Part shown: positions 27,211-35,315 of the stretch, piece by piece | Numbering within the stretch: the stretch's first letter is position 1 | Layout of the letters: every line of letters starts with the position of its first letter | Virus record (IMG/VR): IMGVR_UViG_3300008262_006132 | Location: 62,001-126,000 of that record | Reading direction: 5' to 3' (one strand) | Length of the DNA: 64,000 nt | Origin: a virus | Position numbers and translations under genes: made by a program | The notes under the pieces: generated by a model | What the model was told of the DNA's origin: nothing | What the model saw: the letters and a program-made list of their open reading frames with translations, nothing else | Databases searched by the model: none

Positions 27211-27975
27211 TTATACATTTTTGAATGTATTGATATCTAAACAAACAAATTCACATTCATTGTGATAGAATCTATAATTTCTATGAAAGTGGCCATAATA
27301 GAAACCTTTTAATTTGTTATTATTCATAATTTCGGTTATCAATTTAGTCATATTTCCTCTTTCATTTCTTAAATCATCTAAAAGTAAATCATCATTCATA
27401 GCATATTTATAAACAAGATTATTAAATGTCAATGGTTCAACAAAATCTGGACTTGTGTGACAAATCATTCTATCGATATCTCTCAAACCTTTAACAAGTT
27501 CAAAATCAAATTTAACAATTTCATCTTCCCAGTATTTACCACCATACATTTTATTGTAGTTACGATCAATACTCACAGCGCCACCAATAAAAAGTATATT
27601 CTCAAAATCAATATTTAAAACTGTGTAGTCAGGAATAAAGAAAATATTAGTTAATTGTTCTTTATACTTGTCATATTTATCACTTTGAAACCATTCTGGA
27701 TCATCGTGATTCCCCCTGATTATATAAAGATCACTTTCACGACTCTCAAGCTCACTATTAAGTATTAAGAGTTTTTTTAGTTCAATTTCAGGGTCGTTAT
27801 ATCCAATACCAAAATCTCCTACTTGAATATAAGATACTTGGTTTCTCTCTTTAAAGTCAAAATCATTAACTTTCTGAAGATGCCTCAAAATAACACTCCA
27901 ATCACCGTGAACATCTCCCAGTAGATACTTTTCTTTATATGTTACATAATTTTTCACTAATCTAAATATAATCAA
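27211..27975 (-). CDS. calcineurin-like metallophosphatase
   Basis: 254 residues. All five metallophosphatase blocks are present: LLGDVHGDW (about 18-26), VGDFGIG (about 52-58), IIRGNHDDPEW (about 84-94), CHTSPDF (about 170-176) and YYGHFHRNYRF (about 228-238). These supply the two-metal Asp/His/Asn ligands. Relatives hydrolyse phosphoproteins or phosphodiesters and diadenosine polyphosphates. The open frame starts at TTG 27975; a GTG at 27957 (MKNYVTYKEKYLLGD) is an alternative start. It is divergent from the 626-residue gene with a shared AT motif between them. No targeting-like N-terminus. Substrate unknown. Confidence 0.8.
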   Translation of the reverse strand: MIIFRLVKNYVTYKEKYLLGDVHGDWSVILRHLQKVNDFDFKERNQVSYIQVGDFGIGYNDPEIELKKLLILNSELESRESDLYIIRGNHDDPEWFQSDKYDKYKEQLTNIFFIPDYTVLNIDFENILFIGGAVSIDRNYNKMYGGKYWEDEIVKFDFELVKGLRDIDRMICHTSPDFVEPLTFNNLVYKYAMNDDLLLDDLRNERGNMTKLITEIMNNNKLKGFYYGHFHRNYRFYHNECEFVCLDINTFKNV

Positions 27976-27980
27976 TATTA

Positions 27981-27990
27981 TTAATATATA
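27981..27990. promoter_or_regulatory. late-promoter-like motif between divergent genes
   Basis: TTAATATATA, 6 bases before the ATG at 27997 (plus) and 5 bases from the TTG at 27975 (minus). Confidence 0.5.
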
Positions 27991-27996
27991 CTTCAG

Positions 27997-29877
27997 ATGA
28001 TACAGAGTTTTTTAGAATATATTTTTGAATCCAAAGATATGTCTTCAATTAAATTGTACTATTCAAAACAATTTAGAGATATTTTATTGGCAATTGAATC
28101 TACATCTAAAGACGGCGAAGTTAGAAGACTCGCCTCTTCAATAAGACATAGTGAAAACTCAACTTCTATTTCTTCAGATATTACCTTAATAGATTTAACT
28201 GATAAAAATGATATGGTATCGTTTATTCAATATAATCGAATTAAAAGAAAGTGGGATGATAAAAGTAAAGATTCCATGTTTAGTGATATCTGGAAAGACG
28301 ATATCGAAGATTGGATTCAAAATATATCACAGAGTGAAACAGACAGTCTTTGGAAAGAACAACGAGGTGAAGTAAAAATAGGAAAATTCACAAAGAAATT
28401 ACACAAAGACAACGGTTTAATTATATCTGACTCTATAGTCGAGAAGTTTGTTAATGATTTTAAAGCCACTTATGATTTTGATAAAAATCTGGATCAGAAA
28501 ATGGAATTAGTATCTGGAGAAGGTATAAAAAAATGGTATTTATCAGATAACTATGTCTCAAAAAGTGGCCAACTTGGAAACTCATGTATGAGATATGAAA
28601 AATGTCAAAAATATTTTGACATATATGTAAAAAACTCAGAGGTTTGTAGTTTATTAGTAATGTATTCAGATTCTACTAAAACTAAAATATCGGGAAGAGC
28701 TTTAGTTTGGAAAGATACCAATGGAGACATTGTTCTAGATAGAGTCTATACATCTAAAGACTCTGATGTTATGGTATTTTTAAAATATGCTGAATCAAAA
28801 GGATGGACTCAGGTCTCTTACAAAACTAGAACAATCCAACTAAAGAAAGATCTACTTTATGACTTCTATCCTTATATAGATAATTTCTATATTTTTAATC
28901 ATGAAAAATTCTACTTAACCAATAATGAAAGCAATTGGCCAAGTGAAGGATACTGGAAATTACAAAATACTGATGGAACATATACCTCAGATGAAGGTGT
29001 CTGGTCAGAATATCATCAAGAGTATATAGAGAGAGATAGTGCAATTTGGTGTGAAGGAGTGGGTGACTATGTGCACAGTGATGAGGCAATATATCTAGAA
29101 TATAGAGATATGTATGCTAGTCCTGTTGAAAGTACGGTATATTCAAATTGGTCTGATCAAACTTACTATTTAGATGACGCCGTTCACTCTGAGGTAATGA
29201 ACGACTACTTACTCACTGATGAGGTCAAAGTAATTTTTATAAATTACCATGGTGATGAAGACTATATTCCAAAAGATTTCCCAAAAGAAGCATTAGTTAC
29301 TGTTGAATATGAAGATGGTAGTAAAGTACAAACTTTAGATAGATTTGTAATTAAGGACCCACTTACAGGTAAACTTCACTTTAGAGATGAGCAAATTGAT
29401 GGTGTTAAAATTGATAGAGTCATATTGAATAATCTCAGTAATGTAGATGTTGATATAGATAAGATTAAAAGTTATTTAATCAATACAGACTTCGTAATAG
29501 ATGATAAAAAAATAATGTACATCAGATCTTTATATAATGTTTACGCAAAGTTTTCAATAATGAATAACGATATTACAAGAGCTGTAATTAAATATCTACT
29601 TTTTGCCTATCCAAATAAAGAAAATCAAAGAAATGGTCTTCCGAGACTTAGTGGTATAGGTAGTAAATCAGAACAATACTTGAGATTCAAAAATATGATT
29701 CTTAATTTTGACACTGAACTTCTTAAAATTTTGACTAATGATAAATCTGAAGTTTTAGAAGGCGGATCTTATGACTCAGTATTCGCGCTTACCAAGATAT
29801 CTTACTCATTTGTTTCTGAAGTATTTCAAGATCCGGAAATTTATAAAATGTGGTACAAGTGGAAAATGAGTAGTTAA
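27997..29877 (+). CDS. putative internal protein, 'GNSCM' domain, with Tyr/Trp-rich repeats
   Basis: 626 residues. MIQSFLEYIFESKD is a targeting-like N-terminus (cut after IFE). Residues about 190-265 contain GQLGNSCMRYEKCQKYFDIY, VCSLLVMYSD, GRALVW and DRVYTSKDSDVM. The same blocks recur in order in the 429-residue protein at 41938, so they define one domain family. Downstream (about 320-415), short repeats of the form W-S-x-Y-x-x-x-Y-x-x-x-D-x-A recur (VWSEYHQEYIERDSAIW, then EGVGDYVHSDEAIYLEY). The C-terminal 200 residues are unassigned. Conserved Cys, Arg and Asp suggest an enzyme, but no known family is recognised. Probably injected with the genome. Confidence 0.65.
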   Translation: MIQSFLEYIFESKDMSSIKLYYSKQFRDILLAIESTSKDGEVRRLASSIRHSENSTSISSDITLIDLTDKNDMVSFIQYNRIKRKWDDKSKDSMFSDIWKDDIEDWIQNISQSETDSLWKEQRGEVKIGKFTKKLHKDNGLIISDSIVEKFVNDFKATYDFDKNLDQKMELVSGEGIKKWYLSDNYVSKSGQLGNSCMRYEKCQKYFDIYVKNSEVCSLLVMYSDSTKTKISGRALVWKDTNGDIVLDRVYTSKDSDVMVFLKYAESKGWTQVSYKTRTIQLKKDLLYDFYPYIDNFYIFNHEKFYLTNNESNWPSEGYWKLQNTDGTYTSDEGVWSEYHQEYIERDSAIWCEGVGDYVHSDEAIYLEYRDMYASPVESTVYSNWSDQTYYLDDAVHSEVMNDYLLTDEVKVIFINYHGDEDYIPKDFPKEALVTVEYEDGSKVQTLDRFVIKDPLTGKLHFRDEQIDGVKIDRVILNNLSNVDVDIDKIKSYLINTDFVIDDKKIMYIRSLYNVYAKFSIMNNDITRAVIKYLLFAYPNKENQRNGLPRLSGIGSKSEQYLRFKNMILNFDTELLKILTNDKSEVLEGGSYDSVFALTKISYSFVSEVFQDPEIYKMWYKWKMSS

Positions 29878-29922
29878 ACTTTATCTAAAAACAAATACGA
29901 TAAAAGATATATCATGTTGTAG

Positions 29923-31110
29923 ATGGATAAAATCTATATCAAATCTTTAATTCAGAATGTTTTAAATAAAGAATTCTCTAATCCAAATAAGAGGAGAATA
30001 GATGAGTATGCTGATAGATTAAACTATTCTTGTCCATACTGCGGTGATTCATCTAAAAGTGTTCATAAGAAAAGAGGTAATTTATACTTTAATAAACTCT
30101 TTTATATCTGTTTTAACTGTGATAAAAAGACTACTTTTGATAAATTCGCAAAAGACTTTAATGAGGTTTTAGATCCTCAGAAAAAACTTGAAATTATAGA
30201 ATATCTAGATTCCGTTATTGATTATTCAGACTATGACACTGATTTTGGAGATTTCCAACTCGATGATCTTTATGATATTAGTCAACTTGAAGAATTATTC
30301 AATGTTAAAGATATAACTCCAATATTTGACTTTAAACCAATCGATGAAAGATCAGGAGTTTATAAGTATCTACTAGGTAGAGGAATTGTTAAACCACTTC
30401 AGAAAGATATTTACCAGGCAAAATTCTCAAAAGGTGATGAAGGATACGAACACGTTATCATACTTTTAAATAAAAGAGGTGATAAAGTCTTAGGACTACA
30501 GGTAAGAAACTTAAAAGAAGGCCGAAGAAGATTCTTTGTAATATACAACTGGGAGTCAATTCATAAGTGGATTTGGGGAGAAGAAAAAGAAGTAGATATT
30601 CAAAAATCAATTATCTATAATAAGTTATCTTATTACTTTAATATTTTAAATATTAATTTTGAAGAAAAGATAACTATTTTTGAAGGTTATATCGATTCAT
30701 TATTCTATCCGAATTCTGTTGGTGTTGTTGGGGTTAATACCGATTTAAGGTTTTTAGAAAATAACAACTTAGATATTCAATATTTCTTTGATAATGATAC
30801 GGCAGGTTATAATAAGTCAGAAGAAAAGATAAGGGAAGGTGGTAAAGTTTTTCTATGGAAAAAACTCTTTGAAGACATTGTTTCAAAGAAAAAGACTGAT
30901 GATCCTCATAAATTACTTTACAGAATATCTAAAGTAAAGGACTTAAATAAACTTAATGAATTAGTTCCCTTTGCTTACAAAAAACTCGAACTCGGCAATT
31001 TCTTTTCAGAAGATTTATTTGATTTAAAATATCTACCAAAGAATACTATAAGAAAAAAAACCAAACCTGAAAAAGATTATTTAAGAGAGTTTCGTCAAAA
31101 TGACTTCTAA
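29923..31110 (+). CDS. DNA primase (DnaG/gp61-like)
   Basis: 395 residues. An N-terminal zinc-binding domain has CPYCGD (about 35-40) and ICFNCDKK (about 63-70). The RNA polymerase/TOPRIM core includes FSKGDEGYEHVIILLNKRGD (about 167-186), TIFEGYIDSLF (about 254-264) with the catalytic Glu, and FFDNDTAGYN (about 289-298) with the D-x-D metal site. Like T4 gp61 it would make primers for lagging-strand synthesis with a replicative helicase, which is not in this window. It stops 4 bases inside the convergent HNH gene. The family call is firm. Confidence 0.85.
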   Translation: MDKIYIKSLIQNVLNKEFSNPNKRRIDEYADRLNYSCPYCGDSSKSVHKKRGNLYFNKLFYICFNCDKKTTFDKFAKDFNEVLDPQKKLEIIEYLDSVIDYSDYDTDFGDFQLDDLYDISQLEELFNVKDITPIFDFKPIDERSGVYKYLLGRGIVKPLQKDIYQAKFSKGDEGYEHVIILLNKRGDKVLGLQVRNLKEGRRRFFVIYNWESIHKWIWGEEKEVDIQKSIIYNKLSYYFNILNINFEEKITIFEGYIDSLFYPNSVGVVGVNTDLRFLENNNLDIQYFFDNDTAGYNKSEEKIREGGKVFLWKKLFEDIVSKKKTDDPHKLLYRISKVKDLNKLNELVPFAYKKLELGNFFSEDLFDLKYLPKNTIRKKTKPEKDYLREFRQNDF

Positions 31111-31571
31111 AAATACTTTGTAGTATTATTTGGATTTTTAATTTTTAAATAGTCGTAAAAGTTTAAATTCCCTCTTTCATTGTTACAATCGAAACAACAA
31201 ACTATTAAATTGACCTGTGAGTTGTTGCCTCCTTCAGAAATGGGTATTATGTGATCTGTAGTTGCATTTGACTCATTCAATTTACAACCACAATAAATGC
31301 ATTTTGCCTTTTTATTTTCCTGTAAAAACTCTTTTGCGAAACCACTTGTTCTTCTTTTAACATTCTTGCCGTTCCACTTTAGGCCAACCACAACAATATT
31401 CTCTAGAAACTTATATTTTTTTCTATAGATTTTACAAGGTACATAATTTTTATTAGACCAAATAGCGAGCTTAACTAATAGACCCCATCTTTTCCACACC
31501 TTTTTATCAACTGAAATAAAATGTTGATGCTCTGCTTCTCTTATAAATTTGATAACTTCTACTATATTCAT
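31107..31571 (-). CDS. HNH endonuclease, probably a homing enzyme
   Basis: 154 residues. CIYCGCKLNESNATTDHIIP (about 95-114) and CCFDCNNERGNLN (about 127-139) give the HNH signature: two CxxC zinc pairs around the D-H metal/catalytic pair. The preceding basic region (KIYRKKYKFLENIVV) may bind DNA. Free-standing HNH genes of this size are common mobile genes in T4-related phages. It sits just after the primase gene in opposite orientation, next to the T9SS cargo gene, so it may mark an insertion point. An AT motif lies at 31598-31610. Confidence 0.8.
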   Translation of the reverse strand: MNIVEVIKFIREAEHQHFISVDKKVWKRWGLLVKLAIWSNKNYVPCKIYRKKYKFLENIVVVGLKWNGKNVKRRTSGFAKEFLQENKKAKCIYCGCKLNESNATTDHIIPISEGGNNSQVNLIVCCFDCNNERGNLNFYDYLKIKNPNNTTKYF

Positions 31572-31597
31572 AACTAATTAAAGTTATCTCCCTCTCA

Positions 31598-31610
31598 AGT
31601 TATATATCTA
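31598..31610 (-). promoter_or_regulatory. late-promoter-like motif
   Basis: Minus strand TAGATATATAACT, about 26 bases upstream of the HNH ATG. Confidence 0.35.
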
Positions 31611-31616
31611 AAACAA

Positions 31617-31643
31617 GATACCCCCTAAAATTTAGGGGGTATC
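31617..31643. terminator. intrinsic terminator
   Basis: GATACCCCCTAAA-ATT-TTTAGGGGGTATC-like perfect inverted repeat; minus-strand reading is followed by TTGTTTT. It ends the T9SS-sorted protein gene. Confidence 0.75.
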
Positions 31644-31666
31644 CATTTTCTAGCTAAGACAACCGA

Positions 31667-33622
31667 TTACTCTTTTATAATCTGCTGTTTTTGAACACCA
31701 GTCTCTGTAGTGACAACAATCATATAAACACCAGATGAAAGTTCTGAAAGGTCTAAATTATAATTATTAGAATTAAATTGATAATTTAAAATTCTTGTTC
31801 CAATTGTATTATATACAGATACATCCCTAACATCATTTTTAAAGTTATCTGTAATATAAATTAAACCTTCACTTGGATTTGGGTAAATTACCAACTCTTG
31901 TTCTTCTTTTTCCAAAGATTCTTCAGTCTTATTATTAGGTTGAGAAGATTGAAGACTTCTCAATTCAACTTGAGTATACTCTGGTCTATTTCTAACGCTT
32001 TCTTTATAGATAATATAAGTAGTAGTTGACTTGTTACCACACTCCGTAACAGTTCTAACTAATTTATACCACTTCTGAGTATAGAGTTCGCTATCACTAA
32101 AACCATGAGTGTTTTCGGTTCTAATTAAATTCCAGTTGAAAGGAACATCTTCACTTAAATAAAGTTCCCATTTTTCACATCCTACTGTATTTGTTATGTT
32201 CACAGTTGTAAGTGAATATTTATCTTGTGAAGTCTGTTCAATACAATAGTCAAAATTTGGATCAATTGTATTTTTAAAACCATGAAGTTTTGCCATGAAG
32301 TTCTGCTTTCTAAGAATAGTATTAGGAGTCAATTGTATCCAACTTACAAAAGAACCACCAACAAATATTTCCCAGTTATCATTGCCATCATCTGTTGCAT
32401 TAACAGCTAAACTACTACCAGTTCCTTGTCCATAGTTTCCTTCGAATCCATTAACATTAGTGCCTCCAAGACCTGCTCCAATATTGATAGTTTTAAACTC
32501 TTCATTTATCTGACCATCAGTTGTGAAAGCAGTAATCTTTGGAGTCCAAGTTGGTTGATAAACTTGTTGAGAAGTTGAACTAGCAAAGTTACCAGTTGCA
32601 ATTAAATTACAATTATAAAAACAAATATCCATAATTCTACCTGGACAACCTGGATTAAAAATAGGATCCACAGACCAGTTACCACCTAGAATGTTATATC
32701 TAACTAAATTTCTAAATCCAGAAACACCAGAGGCGGTGCTAATAGAACCGCTGAAATAAGATACTAAATCTCCTTCTATACCATCACATTCAGATCCATT
32801 AACAAATATTATATCACTAATTGACATAGAGTTAGATAAATCTGTTATACCTGGAACTGGCTTAATTGTCATTTGCTCGTCAAGTTTAAAAATACCTACG
32901 TAGTTATGACCTCCTAATTCAAAATTAAATGATCCACCACAAACTAATTCTTTTGTACCGGGTATCTTTGTTATTTTTGAAATAAGACCAGTAGGAGTTG
33001 GTAACTGAACAGTCTGTAAAACTTGACCAGTGTTTGGGTCACAACATACAATAGTCTGTGTGTAACTACTCGGTGTGCCAGTTTGAAATGAATAGTATAA
33101 TTTATTGTTTTCAAAGTCGTGATAGATCGCAGAGCAAATACTAATCCAAGAAGTATAAGGACAAACGAAGTCTGTATCTCTAGTACCATCTGCGTTAACT
33201 TTATTTAAAAACCTAACACCCTGATTAACACCCCAGTTGAAACTGTTTCTTCCTGATATAAAAAACTCACCAGTTGGCTCACCACTTTCATTCTTCTCAG
33301 TCTCCATACAAACTGTCGCAAACTGACCAGGCCAAGTTGCCATTTGATTATTAAAAAAAGATTGATCCTCATTTCCTGAGAAATCATATTTTCTAATTTT
33401 TGGGTAACCAGGTTCTGTCTGGTATGCATAATAAACTGAATTACCAACAACCTCGACCCCTTGTGTCTTAAAGTTTCCGTTTGTTGAAAATGGAACTCCA
33501 CCATTATTAGGTAGAAAAGTGGTGTCTATACTACCTGCTAATTGACCAAAAGAGGAAATTCCAAGGCAAAGAGCTAAAGTCGTCATTACAAGTCGACTTA
33601 ATTGACACTTAAAATTTTTCAT
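31667..33622 (-). CDS. secreted T9SS-sorted beta-propeller-like protein
   Basis: 651 residues. A signal peptide (LVMTTLALCLGISSFGQ, about 11-27) ends in a typical Bacteroidetes S-F-G-Q cleavage site. The body has repeated blade-like units (IDTTFLPNNGG, ADGTRDTDFVCP, DPIFNPGCPG, NTIDPNFDY), similar to delta-60-type repeats. The last 75 residues are a type A T9SS sorting domain: LVIYPNPSEGLIYI, VYNTIGTRIL and LSSGVYMIVVTTETGVQKQ. Such proteins cross the outer membrane through the host type IX system and are attached or released. Finding one between primase and phage small genes implies a phage-carried effector or surface factor. An AT motif lies at 33681. Clear host-type acquisition; function unknown. 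Confidence 0.8.
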   Translation of the reverse strand: MKNFKCQLSRLVMTTLALCLGISSFGQLAGSIDTTFLPNNGGVPFSTNGNFKTQGVEVVGNSVYYAYQTEPGYPKIRKYDFSGNEDQSFFNNQMATWPGQFATVCMETEKNESGEPTGEFFISGRNSFNWGVNQGVRFLNKVNADGTRDTDFVCPYTSWISICSAIYHDFENNKLYYSFQTGTPSSYTQTIVCCDPNTGQVLQTVQLPTPTGLISKITKIPGTKELVCGGSFNFELGGHNYVGIFKLDEQMTIKPVPGITDLSNSMSISDIIFVNGSECDGIEGDLVSYFSGSISTASGVSGFRNLVRYNILGGNWSVDPIFNPGCPGRIMDICFYNCNLIATGNFASSTSQQVYQPTWTPKITAFTTDGQINEEFKTINIGAGLGGTNVNGFEGNYGQGTGSSLAVNATDDGNDNWEIFVGGSFVSWIQLTPNTILRKQNFMAKLHGFKNTIDPNFDYCIEQTSQDKYSLTTVNITNTVGCEKWELYLSEDVPFNWNLIRTENTHGFSDSELYTQKWYKLVRTVTECGNKSTTTYIIYKESVRNRPEYTQVELRSLQSSQPNNKTEESLEKEEQELVIYPNPSEGLIYITDNFKNDVRDVSVYNTIGTRILNYQFNSNNYNLDLSELSSGVYMIVVTTETGVQKQQIIKE

Positions 33623-33680
33623 AACATATTTTTATTTTTTGTAAGCTGGTTCTACGTTTGGTAGAAATTTGCTTTTCATA

Positions 33681-33690
33681 GATTATATAT
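33681..33690 (-). promoter_or_regulatory. late-promoter-like motif
   Basis: GATTATATAT about 60 bases upstream of the T9SS protein start; same motif as before phage genes, which argues that the gene is expressed by the phage programme. Confidence 0.35.
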
Positions 33691-33764
33691 GTTATTAAAA
33701 AAATGAATTATATCTATTTGTCTAAAACCTTTGCAAAATAAGGGTTTCAGAGAAAATAAAAATA

Positions 33765-33792
33765 AAAAACTCGCTAAATTAGCGAGTTTTTA
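33765..33792. terminator. intrinsic terminator
   Basis: AAAAACTCGCTAA-ATTAGCGAGTTTTTA; ends the minus-strand small acidic gene. The 33623-33815 spacer holds only this hairpin and the promoter-like motif. Confidence 0.85.
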
Positions 33793-33815
33793 TAAAATTA
33801 AGATAAATTTTTATT

Positions 33816-34196
33816 TTATTCTCCAGTTAAATAGTCAAAAGCGTCTTCTACTGAATCAAACTTCTTATTATCAATGTGAAATTTTTCATCTTCTGAATAG
33901 AAATTAACTTTCTTTCCATCAAAATTAATTTCGTTATTTGCAACTTCGGTACCTAACTTACTAGCTAATTCTTTCATTTTTAAAGTACCATGATAGTGTG
34001 AACCTTCTTCCTCTTCTTCCTCTTCAACATTCATACTTACTACTTCTTTAGGTTCTTCTTTTTCGATTTCTGTGTTTTCAACTTCTGTATTTTCAATCTC
34101 TTCTTCTGGCGCGTCTAGAATTTCCTGTGATTCAATTTCATTTGCAAATGGTGTTAACTCTTCATTTACAAATTGATTATATTTTTTTAATTTCAT
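33816..34196 (-). CDS. acidic internal protein with strong capsid-targeting-like N-terminus
   Basis: 126 residues. MKLKKYNQFVNEELTPF matches the targeting consensus (cut after VNE); a second possible cut follows FANEIES. Residues 25-65 are Glu-rich (IENTEVENTEIEKEEPKE, then a run of Glu). The C-terminal 50 residues form a small domain (KMKELASKLGTEVANNEINF). Size, acidity and N-terminus fit a T4-type internal head or core protein. The downstream terminator at 33765 makes it the end of a small transcription unit. Confidence 0.65.
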   Translation of the reverse strand: MKLKKYNQFVNEELTPFANEIESQEILDAPEEEIENTEVENTEIEKEEPKEVVSMNVEEEEEEEGSHYHGTLKMKELASKLGTEVANNEINFDGKKVNFYSEDEKFHIDNKKFDSVEDAFDYLTGE

Positions 34197-34221
34197 AGTT
34201 AAAAATAATTTTAAGTATATA

Positions 34222-34707
34222 TTAATCTATAGATTTATATTTCTCTTCAATTTCTTGGATAATATAGTCTATAAATCCATCTAGTTCATATTCTAGACCA
34301 TTACAAAATTCAAATATATCATATCCATCTTTATTGAAGAAGTCCGGCGAAACAGTTCCGTTTTCAAACTTGACTATTTTACCCTCTAGTATTCCAACAA
34401 CTTTCTTACCATTTTCTAGCTCTAAATCTGGAACATAGAAAGTTCCAATAAAATGCTGCTCATCTCCATAATCTTCCCATTCTTTAAACTCAAACTTAAA
34501 ATACCCATTATCATCTTCAAATATTTGTTCAGTTTCAATCTTCCCAATCTCATCATGAACCTGTTTTTCTGTATTAGTACTCCAAGATTGTAAAAACCTC
34601 TTTTCTAAATCGGTTAGCGATCCTTCACCATATTTCAGTATTTTTGCCAAAATATCATTGAGTCTATCTTGCTCTGAATAGGATTCAAATCTAATTAAAT
34701 GTTTCAT
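34222..34707 (-). CDS. hypothetical protein with targeting-like N-terminus
   Basis: 161 residues. MKHLIRFESYSEQD resembles the shared N-terminal peptide (Glu at 8 and 11). Next comes a helical hairpin LNDILAKILKYGEGSLTDLE with EKRFLQSW, a motif seen in diverse bacterial proteins as a short C-terminal helix pair and also echoed in the 151-residue protein at 51428. The C-terminal 100 residues are acidic and beta-rich (GYFKFEFKEWEDYGDEQHF). No catalytic motif. Its motif-to-ATG spacing is 3 bases, so its mRNA may be nearly leaderless. Confidence 0.6.
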   Translation of the reverse strand: MKHLIRFESYSEQDRLNDILAKILKYGEGSLTDLEKRFLQSWSTNTEKQVHDEIGKIETEQIFEDDNGYFKFEFKEWEDYGDEQHFIGTFYVPDLELENGKKVVGILEGKIVKFENGTVSPDFFNKDGYDIFEFCNGLEYELDGFIDYIIQEIEEKYKSID

Positions 34708-34710
34708 AAT

Positions 34711-34720
34711 GTTATATATA
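34711..34720 (-). promoter_or_regulatory. late-promoter-like motif, near-leaderless
   Basis: Minus strand TATATATAAC ends 3 bases before the ATG at 34707. Confidence 0.5.
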
Positions 34721-34758
34721 AAACTTCTGAACCTGTATTTTACTATACTCTGAAAATA

Positions 34759-35088
34759 TTACCAGATTTGACTTTTAGAGAATTTATCTTTAATAATATC
34801 CACTAAAATCACATTTTGTTCGCCTCTTGATTGATAAATAAGAACATAGTCATTTTCAATATTTTCTATTATTTTGTAGAAATCTCTTTCTCCTTTGTCT
34901 GAACAAATTTGATCTATCTTTAGATTACGTGAATACCTCAAATACTCCATTTTAATAGACTCGACTAGAACAACCATATAACCAGAGGTTCCGTCTTTTG
35001 GATGATTTAAAATTGACTCTAGATCAAATCCTGACCAAAATTTTACCAAAGTATCAGAGACTTTAAATTGTTCCAAAAAAGTCATCAT
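34759..35088 (-). CDS. hypothetical protein
   Basis: 109 residues starting MMTFLEQFKVSD, faintly targeting-like. Alternating strands and helices (GYMVVLVESIKMEYLRYSRN, DYVLIYQSRGEQNVILVDII) suggest a small alpha/beta domain. The start overlaps the end of the upstream gene by 26 bases, so the two are translationally coupled. Not recognised. Confidence 0.6.
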   Translation of the reverse strand: MMTFLEQFKVSDTLVKFWSGFDLESILNHPKDGTSGYMVVLVESIKMEYLRYSRNLKIDQICSDKGERDFYKIIENIENDYVLIYQSRGEQNVILVDIIKDKFSKSQIW

Positions 35089-35299
35089 CCTCTAAAATAT
35101 CACCTAGTTTTTCGTCTCTAATCTCTTTAACCATAAGATCATCTATTCTCTCTTTAAATTCTAGACTATTATTATATCTTTCAGTAAATTCGATAAAACT
35201 AGACTCAGACATTTTAAGAAGCCTTTTATGTGACTGAGATACCGATTTTAAATCAATCCAACTCTCATAAAATTTATACATCTTATGTTCTTTAAACAT
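35063..35299 (-). CDS. small hypothetical protein, possibly targeting-like
   Basis: 78 residues, helical and acidic at the C-terminus (KLGDILEDDDFFGTI). Two starts compete. The ATG at 35299 is 5 bases after an AT motif, like other genes here. The ATG at 35281 would give MYKFYESWIDL, which resembles the shared N-terminal peptide. It overlaps the 109-residue gene by 26 bases. Confidence 0.55.
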   Translation of the reverse strand: MFKEHKMYKFYESWIDLKSVSQSHKRLLKMSESSFIEFTERYNNSLEFKERIDDLMVKEIRDEKLGDILEDDDFFGTI

Positions 35300-35300
35300 A

Positions 35301-35312
35301 AGTTATATATTA
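35301..35312 (-). promoter_or_regulatory. late-promoter-like motif
   Basis: Minus strand TAATATATAACT, 1-2 bases from the ATG at 35299; same spacing class as the motif at 3687. Confidence 0.45.
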
Positions 35313-35315
35313 GAG

